From: UBA2160 sp964588665
GTDB taxonomy: Bacteria; Chloroflexota; Dehalococcoidia; Lucifugimonadales; UBA1123
Assembly: GCA_964588665.1 (NCBI GenBank)
Contig: CAZPQQ010000015.1
Coordinates: forward strand, 1-54,907
Direction: 5' to 3'
Length of the DNA: 54,907 bases
Part shown: positions 1 to 7,460 of the stretch, piece after piece
How positions within the stretch are numbered: the stretch's first letter is position 1
How the letters are laid out: the number at the start of each line of letters is the position of its first letter
Position numbers and translations under genes: made by a program
Notes under the pieces: model-generated
The model's input: the letters and a program-made list of their open reading frames with translations, nothing else
What the model was told of the DNA's origin: nothing
Database searches by the model: none

Positions 1-10
1 CTCACACTCC

Positions 11-35
11 CGTTCGCCCTGAGCCTGTCGATGGG
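11..35. repeat. REP-like fragment (CGTTCGCCCTGAGC family)
   Basis: This 25-bp stretch matches the core of the dispersed palindromic element that is complete at 28035-28168 and 37398-37531. Only one arm is present here, just upstream of the first gene. It is probably a decayed or partial copy. The rest of the first 130 bases shows no gene. Confidence 0.55.
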
Positions 36-132
36 TCGTCGACCGCCCGCAATTGTTGAGCGAACATCGGAGACAGGACACTAGATTGCAACGAAACAAC
101 CATGCGTTTCGACTGACGAAAGGACATCCCGG

Positions 133-1500
133 TTGGGCTTGATGCACCAGATGAACCGCCTGCCAACTCGTGCTCGGGGCGTGTTCTACGGTTGGTGGCT
201 CGTCGGGATCGCCGGGTTCGTCATGGTGATCTCGACCACGCCGATGTTCCATGCGATAGGCCTCTGGTTCGTCGCCCTGGAGAGCGCCTTCGGCTGGAAT
301 CGGGCGGAGCTGTCGGTTGCCTTCGCTCTGACCAGAGTCGAGGGCGGGTTGCTCGGTCCGGTCGAAGGATACCTGACCGACCGGCTCGGCACCCGAAGGC
401 TGGTGTTCATCGGCCTGACGATCATGGGAATCGGCCTGTTGATGCTGGGGCAGGTCCGGTCACTGGGGATGTTCTACGTCGCCTATCTGGTGATGGCTCT
501 AGGGCAGGGGATGGGGAGCTGGCTGCCCCTCACAACCATGCTCAACAACTGGTTCAACCGCAAGCGAGCCACGGCGATGGGTTGGTCGAACGCGGTGAGC
601 CGGCTTGGCTCTCTCGCTCTGATACCGGCCATCGCGTGGGGCATCGACCCCGAGGCGGACAACCTGGGTTTCAGGCTGACCGCATCGATTCTCGGCGCCT
701 TCGTCATCGTCGTGGCGTTCCCAATCTCGCGGCTGATAAAGAATCGACCGGAAGAGCACGGTCTGCTCCCCGACGGCGACGAGCCGATCGATCTCGACGA
801 CCCGACCGACGGCTCAACAGGTGCGCGAGCGGCCAGGGCCGCATGCGCTCAGATCGACTTCACGGTGAAGCAGGCGCTGAGGACATCGGCATTTTGGTAC
901 ATTTCGATCGGCCACGGGCTGACTTCGATGGTGCTCATCGCCATGATGGCTCATCTGGCGCCGATGCTGACCGACCAGGGTCATTCGTTGCAGACAGCCT
1001 CCTACGTCGTCACGACCTACACCGCCGTGTCCATGGTCTTCCAACTCGTGGGCGGCTACATCGGAGACAGGGCGCCGAAGCGCATCGCGTTGTTCGTATT
1101 CATCATGATTCAGGCCGTGGCCGTGTTTGTGTTGACCTTCGGGAGCGCGACGCTGGCCACCGCGTACATCTTCGCCGTGCTGTTCGGAATAGGCTTCGGC
1201 GGACGAAACCCGCTGACCACGTCGATCCGCGGCGACTATTTCGGCCGCCGTTCGTTTGGCAAGATCATGGGAGTTTCGCAGGTCCCGATGAACATCCTGC
1301 TTCTGATCGCCCCCACCTTCGCTGGCGTGATGAGAGTCATACAAGGCGACTACATCTTCGCGTTCGCGGTGCTGGGAGTGTTCAATCTGTTTGGCGGAGT
1401 TCTGTTCCTGATGGCGCGCAGGCCGTCCACGCCAGCGAGTGAGCAACCATGTGGGGCACCCGCGAATGCCACCGGAAACGCCGGCAGCTCAGACTCGTAG
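133..1500 (+). CDS. MFS transporter, OFA/monocarboxylate-like
   Basis: A 455-residue inner-membrane carrier of the major facilitator superfamily, with about 12 hydrophobic segments and a long central cytoplasmic loop (about residues 200-250). The F-Y-G-W-W-L start and the R-x-G-x-R-R-like loop (D-R-L-G-T-R-R) between TM2 and TM3 are typical of the oxalate/formate and monocarboxylate porter-like group. The substrate is probably a small organic acid, but the sequence does not fix it. The start is taken as TTG at 133 because AAAGGA lies about 8 nt upstream; ATG codons at 142 and 151 are alternatives. The gene is convergent with the glycosyltransferase at 1537-4437, with only 36 bp between them. 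A second MFS protein of the same type lies at 41720-43024. Confidence 0.85.
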   Translation: MGLMHQMNRLPTRARGVFYGWWLVGIAGFVMVISTTPMFHAIGLWFVALESAFGWNRAELSVAFALTRVEGGLLGPVEGYLTDRLGTRRLVFIGLTIMGIGLLMLGQVRSLGMFYVAYLVMALGQGMGSWLPLTTMLNNWFNRKRATAMGWSNAVSRLGSLALIPAIAWGIDPEADNLGFRLTASILGAFVIVVAFPISRLIKNRPEEHGLLPDGDEPIDLDDPTDGSTGARAARAACAQIDFTVKQALRTSAFWYISIGHGLTSMVLIAMMAHLAPMLTDQGHSLQTASYVVTTYTAVSMVFQLVGGYIGDRAPKRIALFVFIMIQAVAVFVLTFGSATLATAYIFAVLFGIGFGGRNPLTTSIRGDYFGRRSFGKIMGVSQVPMNILLLIAPTFAGVMRVIQGDYIFAFAVLGVFNLFGGVLFLMARRPSTPASEQPCGAPANATGNAGSSDS

Positions 1501-1536
1501 CCATCCCGCCGTTTGACCGTTTTGGAAGTGGGTCCG

Positions 1537-4437
1537 CTACTCGACAATTCGGAACATGTGCCGACCCGACGGCTCCAACAACACTGGTGGAATCGGGTGA
1601 AATTCGCCCTGCTCGTGGGACCAGAGCAGGCGAACGTCGGAGGGCGGACTTGCCGAGAGGTACTCAACCCGGATGGGGTGGTCGCCGGGCCTGAGCCGGA
1701 TGTCGGGTCTGGCGGCCTCCGAGCCGGCGGCCGCGTGCGTGGCGACCATCGCCCCGTCGATGAACAGCTTCACCGAGCCGGAGCCTTCGACCCTGAAGTT
1801 GTACTCTCCCGGAAGCGGATTCTTCAGAGTCCCCCGCCAGACTGCCAGCGACGGCTCCGCGACAGGCGGCTCGTAGTAAAATAAGTCCATCGAGGGCGTG
1901 ATTCGGGATTGGTCCGGTGTCTCCTGTTCCTCGTCGCCGGCGTAGAACAAGCCCGCCAACCCCATTGGCTTCACTGACCCTCGGTACAGATTCCCGAGAG
2001 GGATCGGTGTCATCTCTCCTTCGGGCGGCTGCCAGAGCAACCGCACTGCGCCTCGCGGGTCCAGAGCCGTTCCCCGGATAGACAGCGAGTGAAGCCCGAC
2101 GCCGGGAACGAGCGTTATCTCCCTCCGGCTGTGATCGAGGATGATCTCGCCGTCCAGAGTGACGGTGTCTCCAACGTCCCCTTCCAGGCGGAGCGTGTAT
2201 TCGCCCGTCAATACGGCGTGAATGCTTCCTTCCAACTCCACTTGGTATGGATGCTGGATAACCGGCCCCATCCCCGCATGCCAGGTTGAGTCCCGAATGA
2301 CGTCATCTTTCCCGGTGTCCGATCCGTCCCCGTTGAGGTACGAGACCTTGAGGCCTTGCCGGTCGGCCAGTTGCTCCGCGCTGATCTTGATCGAGTAGAA
2401 CAGCACGTCGCTGCCCCCGGGCGCTCGAATCTCCTCGAATTGGGCGTTGGGATAATAAGCCTTCATAGTCTCGAAAAATCCGGTCTCGCGAGGTTCCAGG
2501 TAGATGGACGCCCCCCGCCAAACATTGGCTGAGTCGATCGGGATCCGGAGCGGAGCATCGATAACCTGAAGCTGCGGATGGTCCGCCAGCAAACCGGTGG
2601 TCAACCCGTACAGGTACTGTCGCGAAATCCATAGTGTGTATCCACGCTGTTGCTGGGTCGCCATGTCTCGCGCCATCAATGTCTCGTCTGTCGAGAATGC
2701 GGCGTATACCCTGGGGTCGTTGGCCTGGTCGTCGAAGTACGTGCTCGCGTTGTCGTAGGCGATCAGGCTCAGCAAAGCGAGCAAGGCTGGCGTAGCGGCT
2801 CGTCGCACCCAGATCCACGGCGCCTCTCGTCCGGCTCTCCAAGCCACGCCGATTGCCAGGGCGGCCAGCGCCGCCGCCGCCGGAATGACAGTGATGGATC
2901 GCAGCGACTGCGGCGCTTCCCACGGAACGGTCAGCACGCCGGGCGCCACCATGAATAGCATCCAGAACGGGAGACTGAACAACGCTACGTCTCGCCATCG
3001 CCACAGCGCGACGCCCAATCCCAGCAACATGAACAAGCCGGTCAGATAGTCGAGCATGGGCGCGCCGGGAAGATTGTGGCGTGGGTTGGGGTCGCCGCGT
3101 TCGTTGAACATCATTACGTGTTCGGCCAGGCTGGTCGTGATCTGTGACGCAACCTGGTCGCGTGGAACGACGTTGAACACCGCCGTTGAGCGGGTCCGGT
3201 CGAAGAACAGATCCGAGTCCTCGAATGCGACCTGGACCACCGGCGCCGCGACGGCCAGAGCGACCACGGCCATGACTAGTGTTCGTCCGACCAGCCGCCG
3301 CATACCGGGACGCTGTACCAGGAGGTGGTGCAGCAACATGAAACCGACCACCAGCGGAAACATGCGCAGAGATGCGTACAACCACATCCCCAACCCAAGC
3401 GACGCGCCGGCGAATCCGTAGTCCGAAACCCGGCCCGACCGCAAAGCACGCAACGTCAGGTACGCGATCAACGCCGCAGCGAACGGCGCCGTGATCCCGT
3501 GCACCCCGATGCGGCTCCAGTTCAGGTCCCACCGCATCACCGCGACGAGAAAGGCCGCCACGAGGCCGATCCGTGCGCCGAACGCCAGTCGCACGAACAG
3601 GAATGTGGTTACGATCCCCGCCAACCCGAATGCCACGGCAACGATCCGGCCGGTTGTCATCGCCGTGCCCGCCAGCTTCACCAGCGCGGCAATGGGGAGG
3701 AGGAACAGTGTCGGAAGGTTGGTGGATGGCGCATACACTGCCGCGTTCCCGGGGTCGCCGGCTATCTGGCGTGCTTCGAGAAGGTTGTCTGCCTCGTCGA
3801 ACCAAAGCCCCGCGGGGAGTTGTTCGAGGTTGTACACCCTCAGCGCCAGCGCCAAGGCCAATATTCCCGCCAGCAAGACCCAAGGTTTGAGCGTACACAG
3901 CGACACCCGCAACCCGCCGGCCGCGCGAAGCTTTTGGGCAAGAGCGACATATCGGTTCTCCAGCGCGGGAAGGGCTGCCAGCAAGATCACAACAGACGCC
4001 CCGAAGGCGTACCAGGCCAATGTCAGGCTGTCGGCATCCTCCAAGCCGAATCCGCGAACGGAAACGAGCAGGAGTCCGGCGCTGACGAATATCGCCCATA
4101 TGCCAAGCTCGGACTCGAGCGACAGCCCGGTCCGCCACCGTCGAACGCGGGCCGCGAGCGATTGTGCAGGCGTGTCAGCGTCCCGCTGTGCGTCGGCCAG
4201 TGGGGAGACGTCGCTCGACCGAATGCCGCCGCGCGCGTTGTTTATGGCTTGCGTGAGCGGTCTGCGGACGACAGACAAGGTCATCGCGGCGACGGCAACG
4301 GCCAAAGGGGCGACGGCCCATTTTAGGTTGCCGTCTCTGATGAAATACTGCGCAAGCCCACCCAGCGCCAACGCCGACGCCACGAGGACGAAACGGATCG
4401 CTCCTCCCGATGGGCGAAGCAAATCGGGGCTCTTCAC
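1537..4437 (-). CDS. Membrane glycosyltransferase (GT39/GT83-like) with two C-terminal PA14-like repeats
   Basis: A 966-residue protein. The N-terminal two thirds is polytopic, with roughly 12-14 hydrophobic segments. Residues 210-220 (G-L-W-F-D-E-A-D-N) carry the acidic D-E pair typical of the first extracytoplasmic loop of GT-C enzymes such as PMT and ArnT, which transfer sugars from lipid-phosphate donors. The last ~280 residues hold two similar beta-rich blocks, with G-E-Y-T-L-R-L-E-G and G-E-Y-N-F-R-V-E-G strands and R-L-L-W segments, which I read as PA14-type carbohydrate-binding domains outside the cell. Translation starts at GTG 4437 and overlaps the stop of the upstream CoA-transferase by four bases (GTGA), so the pair is probably translationally coupled. 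Acceptor and donor are unknown. Confidence 0.75.
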   Translation of the reverse strand: MKSPDLLRPSGGAIRFVLVASALALGGLAQYFIRDGNLKWAVAPLAVAVAAMTLSVVRRPLTQAINNARGGIRSSDVSPLADAQRDADTPAQSLAARVRRWRTGLSLESELGIWAIFVSAGLLLVSVRGFGLEDADSLTLAWYAFGASVVILLAALPALENRYVALAQKLRAAGGLRVSLCTLKPWVLLAGILALALALRVYNLEQLPAGLWFDEADNLLEARQIAGDPGNAAVYAPSTNLPTLFLLPIAALVKLAGTAMTTGRIVAVAFGLAGIVTTFLFVRLAFGARIGLVAAFLVAVMRWDLNWSRIGVHGITAPFAAALIAYLTLRALRSGRVSDYGFAGASLGLGMWLYASLRMFPLVVGFMLLHHLLVQRPGMRRLVGRTLVMAVVALAVAAPVVQVAFEDSDLFFDRTRSTAVFNVVPRDQVASQITTSLAEHVMMFNERGDPNPRHNLPGAPMLDYLTGLFMLLGLGVALWRWRDVALFSLPFWMLFMVAPGVLTVPWEAPQSLRSITVIPAAAALAALAIGVAWRAGREAPWIWVRRAATPALLALLSLIAYDNASTYFDDQANDPRVYAAFSTDETLMARDMATQQQRGYTLWISRQYLYGLTTGLLADHPQLQVIDAPLRIPIDSANVWRGASIYLEPRETGFFETMKAYYPNAQFEEIRAPGGSDVLFYSIKISAEQLADRQGLKVSYLNGDGSDTGKDDVIRDSTWHAGMGPVIQHPYQVELEGSIHAVLTGEYTLRLEGDVGDTVTLDGEIILDHSRREITLVPGVGLHSLSIRGTALDPRGAVRLLWQPPEGEMTPIPLGNLYRGSVKPMGLAGLFYAGDEEQETPDQSRITPSMDLFYYEPPVAEPSLAVWRGTLKNPLPGEYNFRVEGSGSVKLFIDGAMVATHAAAGSEAARPDIRLRPGDHPIRVEYLSASPPSDVRLLWSHEQGEFHPIPPVLLEPSGRHMFRIVE

Positions 4438-6818
4438 GTCGGGAATTCGGTCTTCGCTACGCCCGTTTCGTAAAGTTCGCCGATTTCCGCATCGGAGAAC
4501 CCAGCCTCGAACAAGATCAGACGCGTTTGCTCTCCCAACAGAGGAGTCGACAGCGCCACGCCGCCTGCCCGGCCCGAGAACTTGACCAGGTTTGAGGCAA
4601 GGCTGAGGGCGCCGAGGTTCGGGTGCCGGAGATGTGAGATCAACCCGTTGTCAGCCGCCTGCGGATGGTTGAAGAACGCCTCGTCGTAGTTCGCGACGAC
4701 AGGCGCACTGGGGACGCCGACAAGGCCAAGGGCGTCGATCACGTCCTCGACGTTCCGAGCGCCGATCGCGTCCTGCAACAGTGCGACCAATCCCGATTCG
4801 TTCGCGGCACGCGACTCGCCGGATTCGAATCGCGCATCAGTGAGCAGATCCTCGATGCCCAATGATTCGCACAACGGGCCCCAGTGGCGTTGATCATCGG
4901 CCGCCAGATAGAGCCAGCCGTCTTCGGCCTGGTATAGGCGTCGGAGCGCACTCACGCCATAATGCTCGCTGTCGGTGAGGATGCGAGACGGTTTGTCGGT
5001 CGCCCGCATGAAGCCGTCCGCGCCCATGATGATGCCGCCGCTGAGGAGGTTTGTGTTCATCTTCTGGACGATGCCGTATCGCCGACGGGCGTACAGCGCG
5101 AGCGTCGCCCCCAACGCGCCCATCGCGCCTGCCGTGTAGTCAGTGGGGGCCAGGATTCCAAGGAACATTGGAGGCCCTTGGCCGCCCTGTTCCCGCTGCA
5201 AACCCGTGATGGCCTGGGCCAGTGGGTCAACGCCCGGCCTGTGTGCATACGGACCGGTCCATCCGTACGCGGTCACGTGCGCCTCGATCAGCTCAGGGTT
5301 GAGTTCGGCTAGAGTATCGCTGTCCAGACCCATTCGATCGGTTGCGCCGGGCCTCATGTTGGCGAGGAGCATGTCGGCGTTGGCGGCGAGGCGGCGCGCC
5401 ACCTCCCGTCCCTCCGGCGTTCGCGTGTTCACCGAGATCGACTGCTTGTTCGCGTTGTAGAACAGGAATCCGGACCATCCGCCTGGCCGCGAGATGTCTC
5501 CGTCCAACGACTCGAACTTGATCATGTCCGCTCCGAGGTCGGCCAGCAACCGCCCCGCGATCGGACCGGCAATCACGTTCGTGATCTCGAGGATGTTCAC
5601 GCCCGCCAACGGAAGCGACTTCGCATCGCTGCCAGCAACTCCGCTTTGCTCGGACTGTTGGCCAGAATCGGCGACGCCCGATGCACTTAGGCTATCGAGA
5701 ACATCATCCAACGCGACGGCTTTCGACGGCCTCGGCCCGCGAACTCGACCGGGAGTCTTCGATAGCTGGATGGGAATTCCGGCCAGTGTAGTCTTGCCGA
5801 AAACTGGGTCGTCGAGCTCCATCGCCATTTCGTTGTACAGGATCTGCGGGTCGTCCAGCGCCTCTTGGGCCGTCCCTGAACGTGCGGACGGCACGTCGGC
5901 TGCCTCGAACAACTCTTGCCACTCCGCGGCAGGCCTGGCCTTCATGACGTCGCCCACCATGTTGAACAGCCTGAGCCGCGCCTCTTCGTTTTGAGGCATC
6001 CTGCCATCACCGAACTCAGGGTCGGTCATCTCGTGTGCAATGCCCATCACCGCGGCGGCCAGGTCGACGAAGCCGGAGTGAATGCATCCGAGCTGGACCC
6101 ACTCACCGTCCGCGCACTCGAACACGCTGTAGAACGGACCGCCGCCTTGCGGTGAAGTCATACGGAACGATCTTGATTGCAGCTTGTCTGCTCGCACCCT
6201 GGGCGAGTACAAAAGCGCGCCGGCCATCAACGAGGTCTCGATCTTCGTGCCTCGTCCCGTCTCCTCTCGCTGATAGAGGGCGGCCACGATGCCGAGGGCC
6301 GCCAACAATCCCGCGCCGACGTTGGCGACAGGATGCATGACATGGATCGGGCCGTCTCTGAACGACGGCTGGCTGGCCAACACCCCCATGCGGGCCAGCA
6401 CCAGGTCGGGGTCGGCTGGCTCGCCGCTCAACGGACCGGCCAGTCCGTAGCCTGTGATCGAGCAGTGAATCAGTCTGGGACTGTCCCATTTCAAGCCGCT
6501 CAACAGCGCGTCGGCGTATCCCGTCGAATCCGGTGGGCTGTCTTCCAGCAATACGTCCGCTCTTGCGACAAGGTGGTCGAGAGCGTCTCGCTCTGTCGCT
6601 ATGTCGGCGGTCACGACCTCTTTGCCACGGTCCCAGAGGGCGTACACAGGCTCCGCGCGGACCACGGGCTGGCCCGGCTCGGTGACTCGCACGACGCGAG
6701 CTCCGTTGTCGCATAAGAACATGGTGGCCAGTGCCCCCGCCAAGCCGGTGCTCAGATCGAGCACCAGGATTTCGCTCAGGGCGCTGTTTTGCTGGTTGTC
6801 GTTTGTGTCCGAGGGCAT
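4434..6818 (-). CDS. Double-domain type III CoA-transferase (CaiB/BaiF family)
   Basis: A 794-residue protein with two consecutive CaiB/BaiF modules: about residues 10-365 (I-L-V-L-D-L-S-T-G-L-A-G-A) and 405-790 (V-N-I-L-E-I-T-N-V-I-A-G-P). A Ser/Gln-rich linker joins them. Family III enzymes move CoA between carboxylic acids through aspartyl-CoA thioester intermediates and work as interlocked dimers, so the tandem form may be a covalent pseudo-dimer. The second half keeps G-A-D-M-I-K-F-E and M-R-P-G-A; the first half is more diverged (G-A-R-V-V-R-V-T-E), so one half may have lost activity. The start ATG 6818 has a weak GGAG upstream. It is the first gene of a two-gene operon with the PA14 glycosyltransferase, a pairing I cannot explain functionally. 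Confidence 0.85.
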   Translation of the reverse strand: MPSDTNDNQQNSALSEILVLDLSTGLAGALATMFLCDNGARVVRVTEPGQPVVRAEPVYALWDRGKEVVTADIATERDALDHLVARADVLLEDSPPDSTGYADALLSGLKWDSPRLIHCSITGYGLAGPLSGEPADPDLVLARMGVLASQPSFRDGPIHVMHPVANVGAGLLAALGIVAALYQREETGRGTKIETSLMAGALLYSPRVRADKLQSRSFRMTSPQGGGPFYSVFECADGEWVQLGCIHSGFVDLAAAVMGIAHEMTDPEFGDGRMPQNEEARLRLFNMVGDVMKARPAAEWQELFEAADVPSARSGTAQEALDDPQILYNEMAMELDDPVFGKTTLAGIPIQLSKTPGRVRGPRPSKAVALDDVLDSLSASGVADSGQQSEQSGVAGSDAKSLPLAGVNILEITNVIAGPIAGRLLADLGADMIKFESLDGDISRPGGWSGFLFYNANKQSISVNTRTPEGREVARRLAANADMLLANMRPGATDRMGLDSDTLAELNPELIEAHVTAYGWTGPYAHRPGVDPLAQAITGLQREQGGQGPPMFLGILAPTDYTAGAMGALGATLALYARRRYGIVQKMNTNLLSGGIIMGADGFMRATDKPSRILTDSEHYGVSALRRLYQAEDGWLYLAADDQRHWGPLCESLGIEDLLTDARFESGESRAANESGLVALLQDAIGARNVEDVIDALGLVGVPSAPVVANYDEAFFNHPQAADNGLISHLRHPNLGALSLASNLVKFSGRAGGVALSTPLLGEQTRLILFEAGFSDAEIGELYETGVAKTEFPT

Positions 6819-6910
6819 GTACGCTCCGCGATCTGTTGGTTTCGAGTGGTCTGGCTTTCAGTCGTGAGGTTCATTGTTGGCCGCATGCGGTCGGGTGTCA
6901 AGGTGTCGGG

Positions 6911-6948
6911 ACAAAGCAAAACCCCGGACTTTCGAAAAGTCCGGGGTT
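6911..6948 (-). terminator. Rho-independent terminator for the Rdx gene
   Basis: A 13-bp perfect stem (6920-6932 with 6936-6948) with a 3-nt loop. On the minus strand it is followed by TTTGCTTTGT. It lies 27 bp after the stop codon of the selenoprotein at 6976-7263 and separates that gene from the CoA-transferase downstream. Confidence 0.85.
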
Positions 6949-6975
6949 CAGTGAATTCAGTGTCCGGTCTACAGG

Positions 6976-7263
6976 CTAGTTGTCGTCGGCTGCGACCAGA
7001 GAACTCAGCCGGTCTCGCACAACGGCGCGCATCTGCTTGACTCGAGGTAGATTCGGGAACTGGCCGTCCTCTTCCTTCTTGTCGAAGATCTTGTCGCCGT
7101 CGACGTACACCTGAAGAATGCCGGCATCGCCGGGGGTAAGCTTAATAGCTACGTCCTTGCCGCCCTCGGCAAAAAACTCGGAGGCCATCCAGGCCGCCGT
7201 ACCAAAATGCGCTCAAGGAACGCAGTAGATGATCTCGATCTCGAATTTTCCTTCACCAGCCAT
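6976..7263 (-). CDS. Rdx (SelW/SelT/SelH-like) selenoprotein, UGA-encoded Sec17
   Basis: Read through one in-frame TGA (7213-7215), this gene gives a 95-residue protein beginning M-A-G-E-G-K-F-E-I-E-I-I-Y-C-V-P-U-A-H-F-G. That is the beta-strand plus CxxU redox motif of the thioredoxin-fold Rdx family, known from mammalian SelW/SelT/SelH and bacterial homologues, most of which have CxxC. The remainder (L-Q-V-Y-V-D-G and the final F-P-N-L-P-R-V-K region) also fits the family. ATG 7263 has a very strong AGGAGGAGG at 5 nt spacing, whereas the internal ATG 7186-7188 has none and would lose the active site. A hairpin suited to a bacterial SECIS lies just 3' of the UGA (7179-7199), and a terminator follows the gene. 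It is probably a small thiol/selenol oxidoreductase; the partner is unknown. Standard calling would truncate it to 70 residues. Confidence 0.85.
7179..7199 (-). promoter_or_regulatory. Candidate bacterial SECIS hairpin in the Rdx gene
   Basis: On the mRNA, 13 nt after the UGA, CGGCGGCC pairs with GGCCUCCG (seven Watson-Crick pairs around one C/U mismatch) and closes a 5-nt loop UGGAU. Bacterial SECIS elements are short stem-loops directly 3' of the Sec codon, with a G in the first two loop positions about 16-37 nt from the UGA; this one has its first loop G 23 nt away. It lies inside the coding region, as in fdhF-type genes. Confidence 0.7.
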
Positions 7264-7460
7264 AGGGGCCTCCTCCTGAACTTGCGTTCTCGACCCGCTC
7301 CCGACACACACTCGCCAGAATCCCACCGGTCGATGTCGCTGACCTTATCAATCGACGGTAACATACGGCATTTGGGGTGTCAATCATGTCGAGATATGAC
7401 GCCATACGCGTGCGTATGGCGACCTCGCAACCCACTCAGGCGTGATCGAATTCGAAATCC

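Noticed and set aside
2303..4138. Arg-rich open frame inside the glycosyltransferase
   Set aside because: Same strand but another frame of a gene with clear TM segments; composition is typical of a shadow in high-G+C DNA.
7213..7215. Simple nonsense mutation instead of Sec in the Rdx gene
   Set aside because: The position is exactly the CxxU site, the gene keeps a strong ribosome site and terminator, and a SECIS-like hairpin follows; but reads were not available to exclude it fully.
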